Positions 53,861-63,533 of a stretch of 64,000 nt of DNA are shown here, in pieces. The stretch lies in assembly GCF_029360645.1 (NCBI RefSeq), contig NZ_JARDUA010000002.1, positions 124,001-188,000 of the forward strand. Reading direction: 5' to 3'. The position numbers and the translations under genes are program-made. The DNA comes from Pontibacter litorisediminis. GTDB lineage: Bacteria; Bacteroidota; Bacteroidia; Cytophagales; Hymenobacteraceae. The notes below the pieces were generated by a model. The model did no database searches. It saw only the letters and a program-made list of their open reading frames with translations, and was not told where the DNA came from. Each line of letters starts with the position of its first letter. Position 1 is the stretch's first letter.

Positions 53861-54871
53861 TCAGCATGCCAGTATCTGCGCTATCTTCTGCACCAGCACT
53901 TCGTTTATCTTCACGTAGGATTCATGGGTCCAACCAGCGATGTGGGGCGTGAGAATAACGGTTGGAGCGGCGGCCAGAAACTCGAAATCCTGCTGTTGCT
54001 GCTCCGTCAGGGTACTCAGCTTCTCGTTCTCCAGCACATCCAGGGCGGCCCCTTTTATACTTCCGGCTTTCAGGTGCCGCACCAAGGCCTGCTGGTCCAC
54101 CACGTCGCCGCGCGAGGTGTTCAGAAACCAGACCGGTTTGCTGAAGCCGCTGAAGAAAGCCTCGTTGGCGAAGAACAGGTTCTCGGGGATGAAGGGAATG
54201 TGCAGGCTCACGATATCAGCCTCCGCCTGGATCTCCTCCAGCGACACACGCGCCACGGGCAGGTTTATCTTCTCGGGGGCAAAGCGGTCGTAGGCCAGCA
54301 TGCGGCAGCCAAAGCCGGTCAGGGTACGGGCAAAGCTCTGGCCCATGTTCCCGAAGCCAATGATGCCCACGGTTTTGCCAAAAACCTCCTCTCCGCGGTT
54401 TTCCTCACGCAGCCATACTTTCTGCTGCACCTGGCTGTGGCTGCGCGAGATGTTGCGCAGCAGCGATAGCAGCATGCCCACGGCAAACTCGCCCACTGCC
54501 TGGCTGTTGCCTTCGTTCGCGGCAAGCAAGGCTATTCCACGTTCCTGCAGCGCCTGCTGGTCTATGTTGTCTACCCCTGCCCCTGCCCTGGCCACATACT
54601 TCAGCTTGTGGGCCAGCTCCAAGGTTTCCGAGGTGATGCGCATTTTGCTGCGCACGATCAGCCCGTCGAAGCCCTGCAGCGCCTCCCGCACCTCCTGCGG
54701 CTTTATACCTGGCCTGTAATCAGCTTCCACGCCAATGCGCTGCAGCATCGGAAATATGCTCGGGTGGATCTCGTCGATGATAAGTACGCTGGAGGTAAAG
54801 GGATTGGTTGACACGGATGGAGTAGAGTTGTTGATCAGATGGTTCCTTAATATTTGCACAAACAGCAGCAA
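53861..54871 (-). CDS. D-2-hydroxyacid dehydrogenase (phosphoglycerate-dehydrogenase-like)
   Basis: 336 residues. NAD-binding GFGNMGQSFA fingerprint in VGIIGFGNMGQ, substrate-side Arg in LNTSRGDVVD, Glu near LDVLENEK, and catalytic His in ILTPHIAGWT. It has the phosphoglycerate dehydrogenase-like N-terminus (GLIVRSKMRIT and ARAGAGVDNID) but no ACT domain. The first ~25 residues before SSVLIIDEIHPSI are not typical; a GTG at 54814 is an attractive alternative start. Substrate could be 3-phosphoglycerate or another 2-hydroxyacid. Monocistronic. Confidence 0.9.
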   Translation of the reverse strand: MLLFVQILRNHLINNSTPSVSTNPFTSSVLIIDEIHPSIFPMLQRIGVEADYRPGIKPQEVREALQGFDGLIVRSKMRITSETLELAHKLKYVARAGAGVDNIDQQALQERGIALLAANEGNSQAVGEFAVGMLLSLLRNISRSHSQVQQKVWLREENRGEEVFGKTVGIIGFGNMGQSFARTLTGFGCRMLAYDRFAPEKINLPVARVSLEEIQAEADIVSLHIPFIPENLFFANEAFFSGFSKPVWFLNTSRGDVVDQQALVRHLKAGSIKGAALDVLENEKLSTLTEQQQQDFEFLAAAPTVILTPHIAGWTHESYVKINEVLVQKIAQILAC

Positions 54872-55057
54872 AACCGCAAAGTATAAACTTATAAATGGGC
54901 GGCAGAACCCGCCTGTTCATGCGCTGTCTTGAGAACACTAAAATACTAAAAATACGGCTAATGCGGAAGAATATTATCCCGGGCTACACCGGCGCTGCAG
55001 TTTGGTGGCGCAGTTAGTCAACAGGTCGGGTTGGGGGGTTAAGCTTTAGATCGAATC

Positions 55058-55453
55058 CTAATCTCTGAATCTCCAAAACCTGCGAACCCCGTCCTCGTTG
55101 CAGGTTATCAAGGAATCTTCGTCCGCTTTTAGCACTCTGGTTTTAAAGAAGGGAATGTTATTCTCCATGTATAGAAGCGTATCGTTTGTGAACGCATACT
55201 CCACGTATTCCAAGGCGTCTACAAACAATACGGAGTCCTCTTCAATGCTAAAGCTGGCGTTTTCAGTTTCTCCGGATGTCCACACGCCCTTTATATCATC
55301 CTTAGAAAATAAAGATAAGCTGCCAGCGCCTGTTGATTCTGTTGCCGGAAGAGAAGCGTGGTTTTGGTGCTGGGAAACTGACTCTTTTGCTCTCTCTTTA
55401 ACACCACAAATTATCAGAAGCAACACAAATCCGAAAACGTGTATTCTCCTCAC
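55058..55453 (-). CDS. Small putative lipoprotein, unknown function
   Basis: 131 residues. The signal peptide MRRIHVFGFVLLLIICG ends in a degenerate lipobox (LIIC). The mature part has GVWTSGETENASFSIEEDSVLF and ITCNEDGVRRFWRF, a pattern of short beta-strands common in lipocalin-like small Bacteroidota lipoproteins. It follows mgtE by 21 bp on the same strand and may be read through from it. No named family recognised. Confidence 0.65.
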   Translation of the reverse strand: MRRIHVFGFVLLLIICGVKERAKESVSQHQNHASLPATESTGAGSLSLFSKDDIKGVWTSGETENASFSIEEDSVLFVDALEYVEYAFTNDTLLYMENNIPFFKTRVLKADEDSLITCNEDGVRRFWRFRD

Positions 55454-55474
55454 TGTACGATTTCTTGTGCCTCC

Positions 55475-56827
55475 TTACAGGTTGTATAGCAGGTGCGCGA
55501 TGCCAAAATAAATAGTCAGGCCCAGCAGGTCGTTGGCCGTGGTGATGAAAGGCCCGGCAGCCACGGCAGGGTTGATGCCGAACTTGTCCAGGATCATTGG
55601 AGTGATGGTGCCCATCAGCGAGGCCAGCATGACTACTGAGAATAGTGCCACCGACACGACCATGGCCAGCGTAATCTCGCGTTTAAAGAGATAGGTAGCC
55701 GAGAAAACTAGTATGGAGATAATTAAGGCGTTCAGCAGCGCCACCAGCAGCACCTTGATCATACGCTGGGTAATGTTGTCGAACATTACCTCGTTAGAGG
55801 AGAGCGTTTGGATGATGATAGACGAGGATTGGATGCCCACGTTCCCGCCCGTTGCCGTGATCAGCGGCACGAAGAGCGCAATGGCCGGCAACAGGGCGAT
55901 GTCATCCTCATAGAAACCCATGAAGTGTGCCGCCAGCAAGCCGCCCACCATACCGATGATGAGCCAGGGCAGGCGGGCACGGGAGATGCGCAGCACGCTG
56001 TCGTCCTCCTCCACGCTCTCGGTGATACCGGTCATGAGCTGCCGGCTGAGTTCGGCCTGCTCCTGCATCACGTCCACCACATCGTCGATGGTGATGCGGC
56101 CCAGCAGGCGGCCCTGAATGTTCACTACAGGTATGGCCTCCAGGTCGTAGCGCTGCATCACGCTCACCACCTCGCTCTCGTCCTTGTACGACTCGATCGA
56201 GATCACATCCTCGCTGTAAATATCCTTTACCATCGTGTCGTCTTTCGACAGCAGCAGGCGCTTCACGCTGACGCGGCCCAGCAGTTTGTCGCGATCGTCC
56301 ACTACGTACACGGTATAGATGCGGGCTACCCGCTCCGCTTGCCGCCGCACTTCCTCTATGCATTGCCGCACGCGCCAGTTCAGGTTAACCTTAATGAGCT
56401 CTTTTGCCATCAGACCGCCAGCGCAGTCCTCCTCGTAGTGCAACAGGTCCAGAATGGCGGCAGCCTGCTCGTCGTTATCGATATGGGCGATCACCTCCTC
56501 CCGCGTCTGCACCGACTGCTCGTTGAGGATGTCCACCGCGTCGTCGGAGTGCATCAGGCTGAGGTACCGCGCAATCTCCTCGCTCGTGAACTTGTCCAGG
56601 AACTCGCTGCGGATGTCGTCGTCCAGATCGCTCAGGATCTCGGCGCCCACCTCGGCGGGGAGCAGGTCCAGCACGTAACGCGATTCGTTAGCGTCTAACT
56701 CGTAGAGCACCGTGATGATGTCGGCGGGGTGCATCTCCTCCATGGTACTCAGGATAAACTCCCGGTCCTGGCGTTCAATAGCTTCCTCTACCTGCTCAAT
56801 ATACTCACGTGTGATCTCTACCTGCAT
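55475..56827 (-). CDS. mgtE: Magnesium transporter MgtE
   Basis: 450 residues. Cytosolic MgtE_N superhelical domain (about 10-125: EMHPADIITVLYELD, DDAVDILNEQ), tandem CBS domains (about 130-255, including RIYTVYVVDDRDKLLGRVS and DLEAIPVVNIQGRLLGRITIDD) that sense Mg2+, then five transmembrane helices with the pore signature ATGGNVGIQ and GFNPAVAAGP-like GINPAVAAGP. It lies 4 bp after rsmA, an order frequent in Bacteroidota. Confidence 0.95.
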   Translation of the reverse strand: MQVEITREYIEQVEEAIERQDREFILSTMEEMHPADIITVLYELDANESRYVLDLLPAEVGAEILSDLDDDIRSEFLDKFTSEEIARYLSLMHSDDAVDILNEQSVQTREEVIAHIDNDEQAAAILDLLHYEEDCAGGLMAKELIKVNLNWRVRQCIEEVRRQAERVARIYTVYVVDDRDKLLGRVSVKRLLLSKDDTMVKDIYSEDVISIESYKDESEVVSVMQRYDLEAIPVVNIQGRLLGRITIDDVVDVMQEQAELSRQLMTGITESVEEDDSVLRISRARLPWLIIGMVGGLLAAHFMGFYEDDIALLPAIALFVPLITATGGNVGIQSSSIIIQTLSSNEVMFDNITQRMIKVLLVALLNALIISILVFSATYLFKREITLAMVVSVALFSVVMLASLMGTITPMILDKFGINPAVAAGPFITTANDLLGLTIYFGIAHLLYNL

Positions 56828-56831
56828 GCTC

Positions 56832-57614
56832 TTACTTTATGTTCTGCTCTATCAGCTGTGTCAGTGCTACAAAATCTTCTACCGAAAGCTGCTCGGCGCG
56901 CTTGTCGAAAACAGGCTGGGCCTGCACTTCGGGCGGCAAGTTATAACTTCGGAGGGAGTTACGCAGCGTCTTGCGGCGGGTTCCGAAACTTAATTTCACC
57001 ACCTGGTGGAAAAGTTTCTCGTCGCAGGCCAGCCGCTCCAGCTGGTTGCGCACCAGGCTTATCACCGCCGATTTTACCTTCGGCGGCGGGTTAAATACCT
57101 TTTCCCCTACGGTAAACTTGTAATCAATTGTATAAAAGGCTTGCAGCAGCACGCTCAGGATGCCATAAGCCTTGGAGCCCGGCGGCGAGGCCAGCCGCTC
57201 GGCCACCTCCTTCTGTATCATGCACACCACCTCCGGCACCACATCGCGGTGCTCCAGCACCTTGAAAAAGATCTGGCTCGATATGTTATAGGGGAAGTTG
57301 CCGATGATGGCAAACTTACCCGGAAACAGCGTGCTCAGGTCCGTTTTTAGGAAGTCGGCAGAGATAATGCGCTCACCGAGCTGCGGAAAGTGCTGCTGCA
57401 GGTACGCGATGGACTCCCGGTCGATATCCACCACGGTGGTACGATATTCCTGGTGCTGCAACAGGTACTGCGTGAGCACGCCCATTCCGGGTCCAATCTC
57501 CAGCACGTCCTGCACACCGCCGGGCAGCGTGAGTTGCTCCACTATCTTTACCGCAATGTTCTGGTCTACCAGGAAATGCTGGCCCAGGTGTTTCTTGGGT
57601 CTTACGTTGCTCAC
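56832..57614 (-). CDS. rsmA: 16S rRNA dimethyladenosine methyltransferase RsmA (KsgA)
   Basis: 260 residues. Dimethylates two adjacent adenosines near the 3' end of 16S rRNA using SAM. Family landmarks: KKHLGQHFLVDQNI at the start, the SAM loop VLEIGPGMGVLTQYLL, and the catalytic motif IGNFPYNISSQIFF (NFPY where most have NLPY). The basic C-terminal part with LSFGTRRKTLRNSLR is intact. First gene in an operon with mgtE. Confidence 0.96.
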   Translation of the reverse strand: MSNVRPKKHLGQHFLVDQNIAVKIVEQLTLPGGVQDVLEIGPGMGVLTQYLLQHQEYRTTVVDIDRESIAYLQQHFPQLGERIISADFLKTDLSTLFPGKFAIIGNFPYNISSQIFFKVLEHRDVVPEVVCMIQKEVAERLASPPGSKAYGILSVLLQAFYTIDYKFTVGEKVFNPPPKVKSAVISLVRNQLERLACDEKLFHQVVKLSFGTRRKTLRNSLRSYNLPPEVQAQPVFDKRAEQLSVEDFVALTQLIEQNIK

Positions 57615-57771
57615 CTTGTGTTGCTTAGGGTTTTACGGTCGTAAAGTATACTTTTCCGCTCAAAACCGTTATACTTTAATTGTACGCGATCCCGGCAAAG
57701 GCCGTGGCTATGCCGGTTTTCGCTTTACGTTTTATACTTACTATATTGCAGCCCAAAGATACGAACCAGAC

Positions 57772-59205
57772 ATGCCAACACAACTTAAATACGACATAAG
57801 CTTAGCGAAAAACACCAACCTGGTCCTGATTGCAGCGGCTGGCAAGGTGGCGCAGCTGCCCGAACTGCAGCCCGAGGAGCAACAGTATGTCCAGCAGCAG
57901 GCAGAGCAGGAGGCCAAACTCATCTCCCTGAACCGCTATACGCACCGCGTGTACGTGGTGGTGGCACCTGAGGAAAAAACGGAGCCCCTGCGCAAGGAAG
58001 CGATCCGCCAGGCGGGCCATAAATTATTAAAACAGCTGAGGTCAGATAAGGTAGAGAGTATCTCCATACTGGATAAAACAGGTACCGAAGCCGGCTTATA
58101 CCTGGCCGAGGGCATTTACCTAAGCAACTATACGTACACCAAGCACAAAACCAAGGATGCCAAGCCAAGCCCGCTGCAAAGTATAACGCTGGCCGATGAG
58201 CAGCTAAGCGAGCAGCAGGTGCAGGAACTGGCCAACGTGCTGGAAGCCGTGCTGCGCACCCGCGACCTGGTGAACGAGCCGCACAGCTACCAGTCGGCCA
58301 CGCAGTTTAGCGAGCAGATGGAGGAACTGGGCAAAGCCGCAGGCTTCAAGACCGAAATACTGGACGAGCTGCAGATACAGTCGCTGAAGATGGGCGGCCT
58401 GCTGGCCGTGAACCAGGGCAGCGAAGAGCCGGCCACCTTTACCATTATGGAGTGGAAGCCGGAGAACGCTAAAAACACGAAGCCTTACGTGCTGGTGGGC
58501 AAAGGCGTGGTGTACGACACCGGCGGCCTGAGCCTGAAACCGACGCCAAACTCCATGGACTTCATGAAGTCTGACATGGCCGGAGGCGCCGCCGTGGCCG
58601 GTATACTTTACGCCGTGGCCAAGAACAAGCTGCCCCTGCACATCATCGGCCTGGTGCCAGCCACCGACAACCGCCCCGGCGGGCAGGCCGTGGCCCCCGG
58701 CGACGTGATCACCATGTTTAACGGCATGACGGTAGAGGTGATGAACACCGACGCCGAAGGCCGCCTGATCCTGGCTGATGCGCTTTGCTTTGCCAGGAAG
58801 TATAACCCGGAGCTGGTGCTCGACTTCGCCACGCTTACCGGCTCGGCGATGCGCGCCATCGGCAAAGAGGCCTCTGTGGCCATGGGCACGGCCGGAGAAG
58901 AGGTTATGGGCGCCCTGAAAAAGGCCGGCGAAGAAGTGCACGAGCGCCTGGTGGAGTTCCCGCTGTGGGATGAGTACAGAAAGCAGCTGGACTCAGACGT
59001 GGCGGACATCAAGAACCTGGGCGGTGCCGATGCAGGCGCCATCACGGCAGGCAAGTTCCTGGAGGTGTTCACCAGCTACCCTTGGGTGCACTTCGACATC
59101 GCCGGCACGGCTTACCTGCAGGGCGAAGACTCCTACCGCGGCAAAATGGGCACCGGCACTTGTGTTCGTTTAGTTTACAATTACCTTAGCGCTTTGGCAC
59201 GATAA
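57772..59205 (+). CDS. pepA: Leucyl aminopeptidase (M17)
   Basis: 477 residues from MPTQLKYDISLAKNTN. The open frame extends upstream into the divergent rsmA gene but that part has no family sequence, so the ATG at 57772 is chosen. The catalytic domain has VLVGKGVVYDTGGLSLKP (metal Lys and Asp), SDMAGGAAVAG, the diagnostic NTDAEGRLILADAL and LGGADAGAITAGKFL. It releases N-terminal amino acids from peptides in the cytosol with two zinc or manganese ions. pdxA starts 6 bp downstream. Confidence 0.94.
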   Translation: MPTQLKYDISLAKNTNLVLIAAAGKVAQLPELQPEEQQYVQQQAEQEAKLISLNRYTHRVYVVVAPEEKTEPLRKEAIRQAGHKLLKQLRSDKVESISILDKTGTEAGLYLAEGIYLSNYTYTKHKTKDAKPSPLQSITLADEQLSEQQVQELANVLEAVLRTRDLVNEPHSYQSATQFSEQMEELGKAAGFKTEILDELQIQSLKMGGLLAVNQGSEEPATFTIMEWKPENAKNTKPYVLVGKGVVYDTGGLSLKPTPNSMDFMKSDMAGGAAVAGILYAVAKNKLPLHIIGLVPATDNRPGGQAVAPGDVITMFNGMTVEVMNTDAEGRLILADALCFARKYNPELVLDFATLTGSAMRAIGKEASVAMGTAGEEVMGALKKAGEEVHERLVEFPLWDEYRKQLDSDVADIKNLGGADAGAITAGKFLEVFTSYPWVHFDIAGTAYLQGEDSYRGKMGTGTCVRLVYNYLSALAR

Positions 59206-59211
59206 CCTAAC

Positions 59212-60234
59212 ATGGATAACAAGTATAAAATAAAGCTCGGCATCAGCATCGGCGACACCAACGGCATTGGCCCGGAGGTGGTCGTGAAGACCTTGTCTGA
59301 CAGCCGCATCCTCAACTACTGCACCCCGGTCATCTATGGCTCGGCTGCCATACTTAACAAGGTGCGCAAGGCGCTCCACTCCGAGCACTTCAACTACCAG
59401 CAGGCGGACTCGGCACAGGCGCTGGCGCCGCGCAAGGTAAACCTGATCAGCTGCTGGGAGGACGACCTGGAGTACACCCCCGGCCAGCCTACCCCGGAAT
59501 CCGGCAAGGCGTCGCTGGACTCACTGCTGGCAGCCTCCCAAGATCTGAAGGCGGGTTTCCTGGATGGCCTGGTGACGGCTCCTATCGACAAGGACAACAT
59601 ACAGGCCGAGGAGTTCAAGTTCCCGGGACACACAGAGTTCCTGACTTCCTACTTTGATGCGCCCGAAAGCCTGATGCTGCTGGTGAGCGGCGACCTGCGC
59701 GTGGCCACTGTAACCGGGCACATGCCGCTGAAGGATGTAGCGTCCAAAATCACCGAGCAGTTGCTTATCCGCAAGCTGACGATTCTGCAGCAGTCGCTGC
59801 GCAACGACTTTGGCATCCTGAAGCCGCGCATCGCGGTGCTGGGCCTTAACCCGCACGCCGGCGAAAAAGGTTTGCTAGGCACGGAGGACGCGGAGATCAT
59901 CCGCCCCACCATCATGCAGATGAAAGAGCGCGGGCACCTGGTGTTCGGCCCCTTCCCGGCCGACGGCTTCTTCGGCATGCAGCAGTACAAGCAGGTAGAC
60001 GCCGTGCTGGCCATGTACCACGACCAGGGGCTGATCCCGTTCAAGACGCTGGCCTTCGAGAGCGGCGTGAACTACACGGCCGGCCTGCCGATCGTGCGCA
60101 CCTCGCCCGACCATGGCACCGCCTATGATATTGCGGCAAAGCACGTTGCCAATGAAACCTCTTTCCGCGAAGCGCTGTTCCTTGCCTGCGACATTGTGCG
60201 CATGCGCCAGTTAGAGGCAAATCCTGCAGTATAA
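59212..60234 (+). CDS. pdxA: 4-hydroxythreonine-4-phosphate dehydrogenase PdxA
   Basis: 340 residues. NAD-dependent step of the DXP-dependent vitamin B6 pathway. Visible motifs: LGISIGDTNGIGPEVV, TAPIDKDNIQ, metal-site GHTEFL, GLNPHAGEKGLLGTED, MYHDQGLIPFKTLAF and RTSPDHGTAYDIA with metal histidines. Complete length. Co-transcribed with pepA (6-bp gap). No pdxJ partner gene in the window. Confidence 0.95.
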   Translation: MDNKYKIKLGISIGDTNGIGPEVVVKTLSDSRILNYCTPVIYGSAAILNKVRKALHSEHFNYQQADSAQALAPRKVNLISCWEDDLEYTPGQPTPESGKASLDSLLAASQDLKAGFLDGLVTAPIDKDNIQAEEFKFPGHTEFLTSYFDAPESLMLLVSGDLRVATVTGHMPLKDVASKITEQLLIRKLTILQQSLRNDFGILKPRIAVLGLNPHAGEKGLLGTEDAEIIRPTIMQMKERGHLVFGPFPADGFFGMQQYKQVDAVLAMYHDQGLIPFKTLAFESGVNYTAGLPIVRTSPDHGTAYDIAAKHVANETSFREALFLACDIVRMRQLEANPAV

Positions 60235-60270
60235 TTGCGGCAGGGTATTTTATTTATCAGAATTATATTC

Positions 60271-60278
60271 TAATTTTG
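60271..60278 (+). promoter_or_regulatory. Candidate -7 box for the DUF177-rpmF-plsX operon
   Basis: TAATTTTG is an exact TAnnTTTG match 28 bp before the GTG at 60306. No clear TTTG -33 element is seen. If used, the TTG codon at 60276 lies inside the promoter and cannot be the start. Confidence 0.45.
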
Positions 60279-60305
60279 CAACCTTGCAATAAAGAGTCGA
60301 TTGGT

Positions 60306-60848
60306 GTGAAGAAGCTAAGAGATTACGAAATCGGCATTGCCAAGCTCAGCAACAGGGTTCACAAGTATGAATTTCAGCTGAACGAAGACTTCTTTGAGGA
60401 GTTCGGGAAGGAAATGATACTTGGCGGTAACCTGAAGGCGGAGGTGGAGCTGGATAAGACAGAGTCGCTGCTTACCTTCCACTTCGACATTACAGGCCAT
60501 GTGCGCCTGACCTGCGACAGAAGCCTGGAGGAGTTTGATCACCCGGTGGATGTGCAGGCCACGTTCCGCATCAAGTATGGCGACGAGAACGCCGAGCTGG
60601 ACGATGACCTGTGGCAGATAACGCCGGGCACGCAGTCGATCAACATTGCGCAGCACCTGTACGATTATATCGGGCTGTCGCTGCCGATGAAGAAGCTGCA
60701 CCCCCGTTTTGTGGAGGAAGACGAAGAAGAGGAAGACGATCGGGATATCCTGATCTACAGCTCCCGCTCCGATTCTGACACAGACGAGGATGAGGACGAC
60801 GAGGATGATACCGACCCGCGTTGGGATGTCCTCCGAAACCTGAACTAA
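60306..60848 (+). CDS. DUF177 (YceD-like) protein
   Basis: 180 residues from a GTG start (KKLRDYEIGIAKLSNRVHKYEF), preferred over an upstream TTG because family members begin near LRDYEI and a promoter box overlaps the TTG. Homologues sit directly before rpmF and are implicated in 23S rRNA/L32 homeostasis. The TCDRSLEEFDHPVD motif is family-like with one Cys; the tail is strongly acidic (EEDEEEEDD, DTDEDEDDEDD). The rpmF gene follows by 48 bp. Confidence 0.88.
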   Translation: MKKLRDYEIGIAKLSNRVHKYEFQLNEDFFEEFGKEMILGGNLKAEVELDKTESLLTFHFDITGHVRLTCDRSLEEFDHPVDVQATFRIKYGDENAELDDDLWQITPGTQSINIAQHLYDYIGLSLPMKKLHPRFVEEDEEEEDDRDILIYSSRSDSDTDEDEDDEDDTDPRWDVLRNLN

Positions 60849-60896
60849 AGAATTTCAGAAGTATAAAAATAAACGTAAGTAAATCATTAACTAAAA

Positions 60897-61094
60897 ATGG
60901 CACATCCTAAACGTAAGATTTCGAAGACCAGAAGAGATAAGAGAAGAACTCACCAGGGCCTCTCTGAGAAAGCCATTGCAATTTGCCCTACTACAGACAC
61001 GCCGCACCTGTACCACCATGCGTACGTGGTAGACGGTGACCTGTATCACAAAGGCAAACTGGCTATCAAAAATTATACAACGAACGCCCAGTAA
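60897..61094 (+). CDS. rpmF: 50S ribosomal protein L32
   Basis: 65 residues, MAHPKRKISKTRRDKRRTHQ start, KAIAICPTTDTPHLYHHAYV middle. Only one Cys remains of the zinc-ribbon set found in some L32 proteins, as is normal for the Bacteroidota form (from memory). Middle of the DUF177-rpmF-plsX cluster. Confidence 0.97.
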   Translation: MAHPKRKISKTRRDKRRTHQGLSEKAIAICPTTDTPHLYHHAYVVDGDLYHKGKLAIKNYTTNAQ

Positions 61095-61144
61095 GCATTA
61101 ACTGCTTTAGTTTTAGTTCTGTATAATTTTAACACCCCCTGTAA

Positions 61145-62086
61145 ATGAGAATCGCTTTAGACGCCATGGGCGGTGATTATGCACCTGAAGCAATTGTAAA
61201 GGGTGCTGTTCTGGCCGCTCAGGAGATAGACGAAAGCGCAACCATCGTGCTGATTGGCAAGGAGGATGTGGTTAATGGTCTACTCAAAGAATGTGGATAT
61301 ACGGGCAACAACATTACCGTTGTAAATGCCAGCCAGGTAATTGAAATGGGCGAGCACCCTACCAAGGCCCTGACACAGAAGCCCGACTCCAGTATAGCTG
61401 TAGGTTTTGGTCTGCTAAAAATGCAGAAGGCAGATGCTTTCTGTAGCGCCGGCAATACCGGAGCCATGCTGGTTGGAGCCATGTTCAGCGTAAAAGCAAT
61501 CGAGGGAATTCTGAGGCCTCCTATCGCCAACTTTGTTCCGAAGCTGCGCGGCGGATACGGTATTATACTTGATGTCGGAGCGAACGCTGACTGCAAGCCA
61601 GAAGTGCTGGAGCAGTTCGGCGAGCTGGGCTCCATCTACGCCAAGTATGTACTGGACATCAAAGATCCGAAGGTAGGCCTGATGAACCTTGGCGAGGAAG
61701 AAGGAAAAGGCACCACTGTTATTCAGGCCGCGTACCAGCGCCTGAAGGCAAACGCCAACATCAACTTCATCGGCAACATTGAGGGGCGTGATCTTTTCAA
61801 TGATAAGGCAGACGTAATCGTTTGCGACGGCTACACAGGCAACATCGTCCTGAAGATGGCTGAGTCGCTGTACGATATCCTGCACGAAAAAGGCATCCAG
61901 GATCCTTTCTTCGACAAGTTCAACTACGAGGCAGAGGGCGGCAGCCCTATCCTTGGCGTGAATGGAAACGTGGTGATTGGCCATGGGGTATCCAGCCCGG
62001 TTGCCATCAAAAACATGGTCCTGCAGGCGCAGAAGATGATCGTTTCCAAAGTTTGGGAGCGCTTCAAGAAGAACTACAGCGAATAG
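61145..62086 (+). CDS. plsX: Phosphate acyltransferase PlsX
   Basis: 313 residues. Makes acyl-phosphate from acyl-ACP as the first step in phospholipid synthesis with PlsY. Motifs: [19 protein letters not shown] at the start, [45 protein letters not shown] and [15 protein letters not shown]. It follows rpmF by 50 bp. Between plsX and fabH is a long stem-loop with a T-run at 62120-62183. Confidence 0.97.
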   Translation: MRIALDAMGGDYAPEAIVKGAVLAAQEIDESATIVLIGKEDVVNGLLKECGYTGNNITVVNASQVIEMGEHPTKALTQKPDSSIAVGFGLLKMQKADAFCSAGNTGAMLVGAMFSVKAIEGILRPPIANFVPKLRGGYGIILDVGANADCKPEVLEQFGELGSIYAKYVLDIKDPKVGLMNLGEEEGKGTTVIQAAYQRLKANANINFIGNIEGRDLFNDKADVIVCDGYTGNIVLKMAESLYDILHEKGIQDPFFDKFNYEAEGGSPILGVNGNVVIGHGVSSPVAIKNMVLQAQKMIVSKVWERFKKNYSE

Positions 62087-62119
62087 TGTAGCTGCTGCCC
62101 CGCCAGCAAAAGATTTTAT

Positions 62120-62183
62120 ACTTGGCATAGCCTGTCGAAAGATTCTTTTTAAAGGAACTCACAGGTTATGCCAAGTTTTTTTT
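62120..62183 (+). terminator. Terminator-like stem-loop between plsX and fabH, large loop
   Basis: A 16-nt arm (ACTTGGCATAGCCTGT) pairs with ACAGGTTATGCCAAGT with one G-U, a 25-nt loop between, and a run of eight T directly after. It would uncouple fabH from plsX or act as an attenuator. Confidence 0.75.
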
Positions 62184-62229
62184 ATTAAATTGCCTGCCTT
62201 AATCTTTATCACCTTTATAAAATTTGCAA

Positions 62230-63228
62230 ATGAGTAAGATTACTGCCGCCATTACGGGTGTAAGTGGCTATGTACCGGACTACGTGCTCACCAACAAGGA
62301 GCTTGAAACGATGGTGGAGACCAATGATGAGTGGATCACTTCACGGACGGGTATCAAGGAGAGGCGCATCCTGAAAGGCGAGTGCAAAGGTACATCGCAT
62401 ATTGCCGTACCGGCAGTAAGAGAGTTGCTCAAGAAGACAAACACAAAGCCAGAGGAAGTAGACCTGCTTATCTGCGCCACTACCACGCCGGACATGGTGT
62501 TTCCGGCCACAGCTAACCTGATCACGGCAGAGGTGGGCGCCGTAAACGCCTTTGGTTACGACCTGCAGGCGGCCTGCTCCGGCTTCCTGTTCGCACTGGC
62601 CACAGGCTCTAAGTTTGTAGAGTCAGGCCAGTACAAGAAAGTAATCGTGGTGGGGGCCGATAAGATGTCCTCTATTGTAGACTATACCGACAGAGCCACC
62701 TGCATTATCTTTGGCGACGGCGGCGGTGCCGTGATGCTGGAGCCTAACACCGAAGGGCTGGGTATTCAGGACTCTATCCTGAAGTCTGACGGCACGGGCG
62801 CGCAGTTCCTGCACATGAAGGCCGGCGGCAGCCGCAAACCGGCTACGGTCGAGACGGTACAGGCCCGCGAACACTACGCCTTCCAGGAGGGGCAGCAGGT
62901 GTTTAAGTTTGCCGTGAAAGGCATGGCCGATGTATCGGCAGAGATCATGGAGCGCAACCACCTGACGGGCGACGACGTGGCCTGGCTGGTACCGCACCAG
63001 GCGAATAAACGCATTATAGAGGCCACTGCCAACCGCATGGGCCTGGACAACGATAAGGTGATGCTGAACATCCACAAGTATGGCAATACCACAAGCGGCA
63101 CTATTCCGCTGTGCCTGTGGGAGTATGAAAACCAGCTGAAGAAAGGCGACAACCTGATTCTGGCGGCCTTTGGTGGCGGCTTTACCTGGGGTGCCGTTTA
63201 CCTGAAGTGGGCGTACGATCCGAAGTAA
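62230..63228 (+). CDS. fabH: Beta-ketoacyl-ACP synthase III (FabH)
   Basis: 332 residues from ATG at 62230 ([17 protein letters not shown]); the TTG codon six bases upstream is rejected. FabH starts fatty-acid chains from acetyl-CoA and malonyl-ACP. Catalytic Cys in [12 protein letters not shown], His in VPHQANKRI and Asn in [26 protein letters not shown] and GAGG-like [10 protein letters not shown] are typical. It sits at the usual place after plsX and ends with a 23-bp perfect hairpin. Confidence 0.97.
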   Translation: MSKITAAITGVSGYVPDYVLTNKELETMVETNDEWITSRTGIKERRILKGECKGTSHIAVPAVRELLKKTNTKPEEVDLLICATTTPDMVFPATANLITAEVGAVNAFGYDLQAACSGFLFALATGSKFVESGQYKKVIVVGADKMSSIVDYTDRATCIIFGDGGGAVMLEPNTEGLGIQDSILKSDGTGAQFLHMKAGGSRKPATVETVQAREHYAFQEGQQVFKFAVKGMADVSAEIMERNHLTGDDVAWLVPHQANKRIIEATANRMGLDNDKVMLNIHKYGNTTSGTIPLCLWEYENQLKKGDNLILAAFGGGFTWGAVYLKWAYDPK

Positions 63229-63240
63229 CAGCAATATAAA

Positions 63241-63290
63241 GTATAAACAGCAGAGGCGGCCTTTGGTAAGGCCGCCTCTGCTGTTTATAC
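63241..63290 (+). terminator. 23-bp perfect hairpin after fabH
   Basis: Bases 63241-63263 are the exact complement of 63268-63290 with a TGGT loop. The stem is GC-rich at its centre and A/T-rich at the base (GTATAAACA/TGTTTATAC), so it is symmetric and could stop transcription from either side. Confidence 0.8.
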
Positions 63291-63472
63291 CCTGCTATGT
63301 TGGGCATACTTTTAGGGCGTGAACAGCTTCCTACTGCTCTCCCTAATATACCTGGGCCTTGCAAGCCAGTCTGCTTTTATACTTGCGGAGCGCGAGGCTT
63401 GACGACACTGGTAGCGTACGCCGGCATTAAATAGGCCACCCCGACCAAAGCCGCTGTATGGTATGCGCCCAC

Positions 63473-63508
63473 AAAAAAAGGCGAGCCGGATCTACTCCAG
63501 CTCGCCTT
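63473..63508 (-). terminator. Terminator of the RlpA-like gene
   Basis: AAGGCGAGC and GCTCGCCTT form a 9-bp stem with a 13-nt loop; on the minus strand it is followed by a run of seven T (63473-63479). Confidence 0.85.
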
Positions 63509-63533
63509 CTTCTTTATACTTTACGCCTCTGTT

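Noticed and set aside
55808..56698. 296-residue plus-strand ORF
   Set aside because: Antisense to mgtE, whose motifs are complete; His/Val-rich shadow.
57298..57771. N-terminal extension of the aminopeptidase frame
   Set aside because: Lies antisense to rsmA and carries no M17 sequence; the start at 57772 fits the family.
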